From assembly GCA_963761975.1 (NCBI GenBank), contig CAVXIR010000002.1, forward strand, positions 62,001 to 126,000: DNA of 64,000 nt. The letters run 5' to 3'. A program made the translations under genes and the position numbers. The notes beneath the pieces are model-generated. The model had not been told where the DNA came from. It saw only the letters and a list, made by a program, of their open reading frames with translations, and did not search any database. The DNA is from JAMQPK01 sp963761975 (GTDB lineage Bacteria > Acidobacteriota > Vicinamibacteria > Vicinamibacterales > JAMQPK01). Of this stretch, positions 63,029 through 64,000 are shown in pieces (position 1 is the first letter of the stretch; every line of letters begins with the position of its first letter).

Positions 63029-63205
63029 GTCGTGTACTCCTTGTGCGGCATATGACGCGTGTACTGATGTTGGTCACGGCCGCGCTTCCTCACACTCTGG
63101 CGCTCCCGTTCGAGCGCGTGGTCGCCAAGAAAAAGATGCAGGTTACGATCCAGGACTTGCCGCATCGAATTTCCGACCGAAAATTGCCCGCCGAAGTGAG
63201 GCTAT

Positions 63206-63745
63206 ATGACGGTGACGATCCGGCGCGCCACTATGGCCGACGCTTTGGACGTCTCGAAGCTCATTGCAGAGTCCGCGCGCGAGCTCGGTCGGTCAGATTA
63301 CAGCGATGACGTCATCGAGGCTGCCCTTAAGACTGCCTGGGGTCTGGATACACAGTTGATCGAGGATGGTACGTACTTTCTCGCACATGTAGATAGTGGT
63401 GAGTTGGCCGCCTGCGGCGGTTGGAGTTTCAGAAGCACTCTGTTTGGGTCGGACAGCCTGCTGTCTCGCGATGCGACGCTTCTTTGCCCGGACAGAGAAG
63501 CAGCGCGCATTCGAGCATTCTTTGTGAAGCCAAAATTTGCACGGCGAGGACTGGGATCGCGGCTGCTCGCTCATTGCGAGAAGGAGGCTAAAGACGCCGG
63601 CTTTCGTACAGTATCGCTGGGTGCAACCGAGCCTGGCAGACGGCTCTACCGCGCCTTTGGATACGTCGAGGGTGAACCTATCGCCTTCGACTTGGGTAGT
63701 GGGTTGACCATGCGCGTTATTCCCATGTTAAAGGCGTTGCCGTGA
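63206..63745 (+). CDS. GNAT-family N-acetyltransferase
   Basis: 179 residues. N-terminal VTIRRATMADALDVSKLIAE, central AACGGWSFRSTLFGSDS, and motif A IRAFFVKPKFARRGLGSRLL with the acetyl-CoA pyrophosphate loop RRGLGS, followed by HCEKEAKDAGFRTVSLGATE and the motif B-type LYRAFGYVEGEPI. Substrate not predictable. Stand-alone, after a short gap from the divergent VOC gene. Confidence 0.9.
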   Translation: MTVTIRRATMADALDVSKLIAESARELGRSDYSDDVIEAALKTAWGLDTQLIEDGTYFLAHVDSGELAACGGWSFRSTLFGSDSLLSRDATLLCPDREAARIRAFFVKPKFARRGLGSRLLAHCEKEAKDAGFRTVSLGATEPGRRLYRAFGYVEGEPIAFDLGSGLTMRVIPMLKALP

Positions 63746-63775
63746 ATAAGCCCAGTTCACCCGACCCGCCGCGTC

Positions 63776-64000
63776 TCACTTTAGTGAGACGACGACTTTG
63801 CCTTTTGCGCGTCCTGCTTCGACATAGGCCATGGCCTCCTTGGTCGATGCGAAGGGGAAGACCCGATCCACCACCGGGCGAATGATTCCGTCATCGATGA
63901 GAGACGTGATCTCGGTCAACTGGCCGCCGTTCGCTCTCATGAAAAGAAACGAGTAGTGTGCTTGGCGGCGCTTGGCTTTCGCTGTAATTCCGTAGCTCAA
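63776..64000 (-). CDS. Zinc/quinone-type alcohol dehydrogenase (MDR), C-terminal part
   Basis: The frame is open at the right edge, so only the last ~75 residues are seen: YSFLFMRANGGQLTEITSLI, DDGIIRPVVDRVFPFASTKE, AMAYVEAGRAKGKVVVSLK. This is the standard ending of medium-chain dehydrogenase/reductase quinone oxidoreductases (NADP-dependent). The nucleotide-binding domain lies outside the window, so subclass and substrate cannot be judged. Confidence 0.9.
   Translation of the reverse strand: MSYGITAKAKRRQAHYSFLFMRANGGQLTEITSLIDDGIIRPVVDRVFPFASTKEAMAYVEAGRAKGKVVVSLK

Overview
The window reads as a high-GC soil-type bacterium, most likely an Acidobacteriota member (Vicinamibacteria-like by inference). 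The reasons are PadR plus 'ADOP' FtsX-type permease pairs, Ser/Thr kinases fused to TPR or TolB-like domains, a Sig-70_X6-like ECF factor, the DUF1592/DUF1552/ankyrin set, an N-terminal cytochrome-PQQ dehydrogenase and many short palindromic or periodic intergenic repeats. I cannot run a database search, so the lineage is inference from gene content.

Layout. 0-14 kb: the 3' end of gltX; a Spy/CpxP-like protein divergent from an OmpR-type response regulator and histidine kinase; an ExeA-like ATPase with a SPOR domain; a DUF485/ActP acetate-uptake pair; a tandemly duplicated c-type cytochrome with a Rieske protein; a secreted beta-propeller; a methyltransferase. 14.1-23.7 kb: a tRNA-Gln(CTG) gene whose 3' 41 nt are exactly repeated at 23706-23746, bracketing about 9.5 kb that holds two PadR/ADOP modules (one decayed), small envelope proteins and a CXXCW-like rhodanese. 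This looks like an integrated island that has lost its integrase.

24-39 kb: an envelope locus with three OmpA-family paralogues, three exported proteins sharing a Cys-containing domain, a lipoprotein with an acyl-carrier-protein fold but no phosphopantetheine serine, an operon of three anchored fibre-like paralogues, a Ser/Thr kinase, a stand-alone GerE (LuxR-type) DNA-binding protein and an ECF sigma factor. Six intergenic regions here carry a 20-bp palindrome, roughly AACTACC-N6-GGTAGNN, which obeys the CT-N12-AG rule of lux-type boxes and is often paired at 27-28 bp. I propose one locus-wide regulon, with the stand-alone GerE protein as candidate regulator; this is the most interesting thing in the window.

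39-64 kb: YaeQ, a decayed DUF1080 protein, a frameshifted molybdopterin oxidoreductase, a PQQ dehydrogenase, a group II intron just before the start codon of a GlxA-type AraC regulator, a tannase-family esterase, a hydrolase-LuxR fusion, a second Ser/Thr kinase, MOSC, a DUF1059/ECF sigma/anti-sigma operon, DUF1552 with a broken DUF1592 partner and a broken ankyrin protein, then VOC, GNAT and a partial alcohol dehydrogenase. Many genes carry single-base frameshifts (about 18 in 64 kb), so real decay and assembly error must be separated before calling functions lost.
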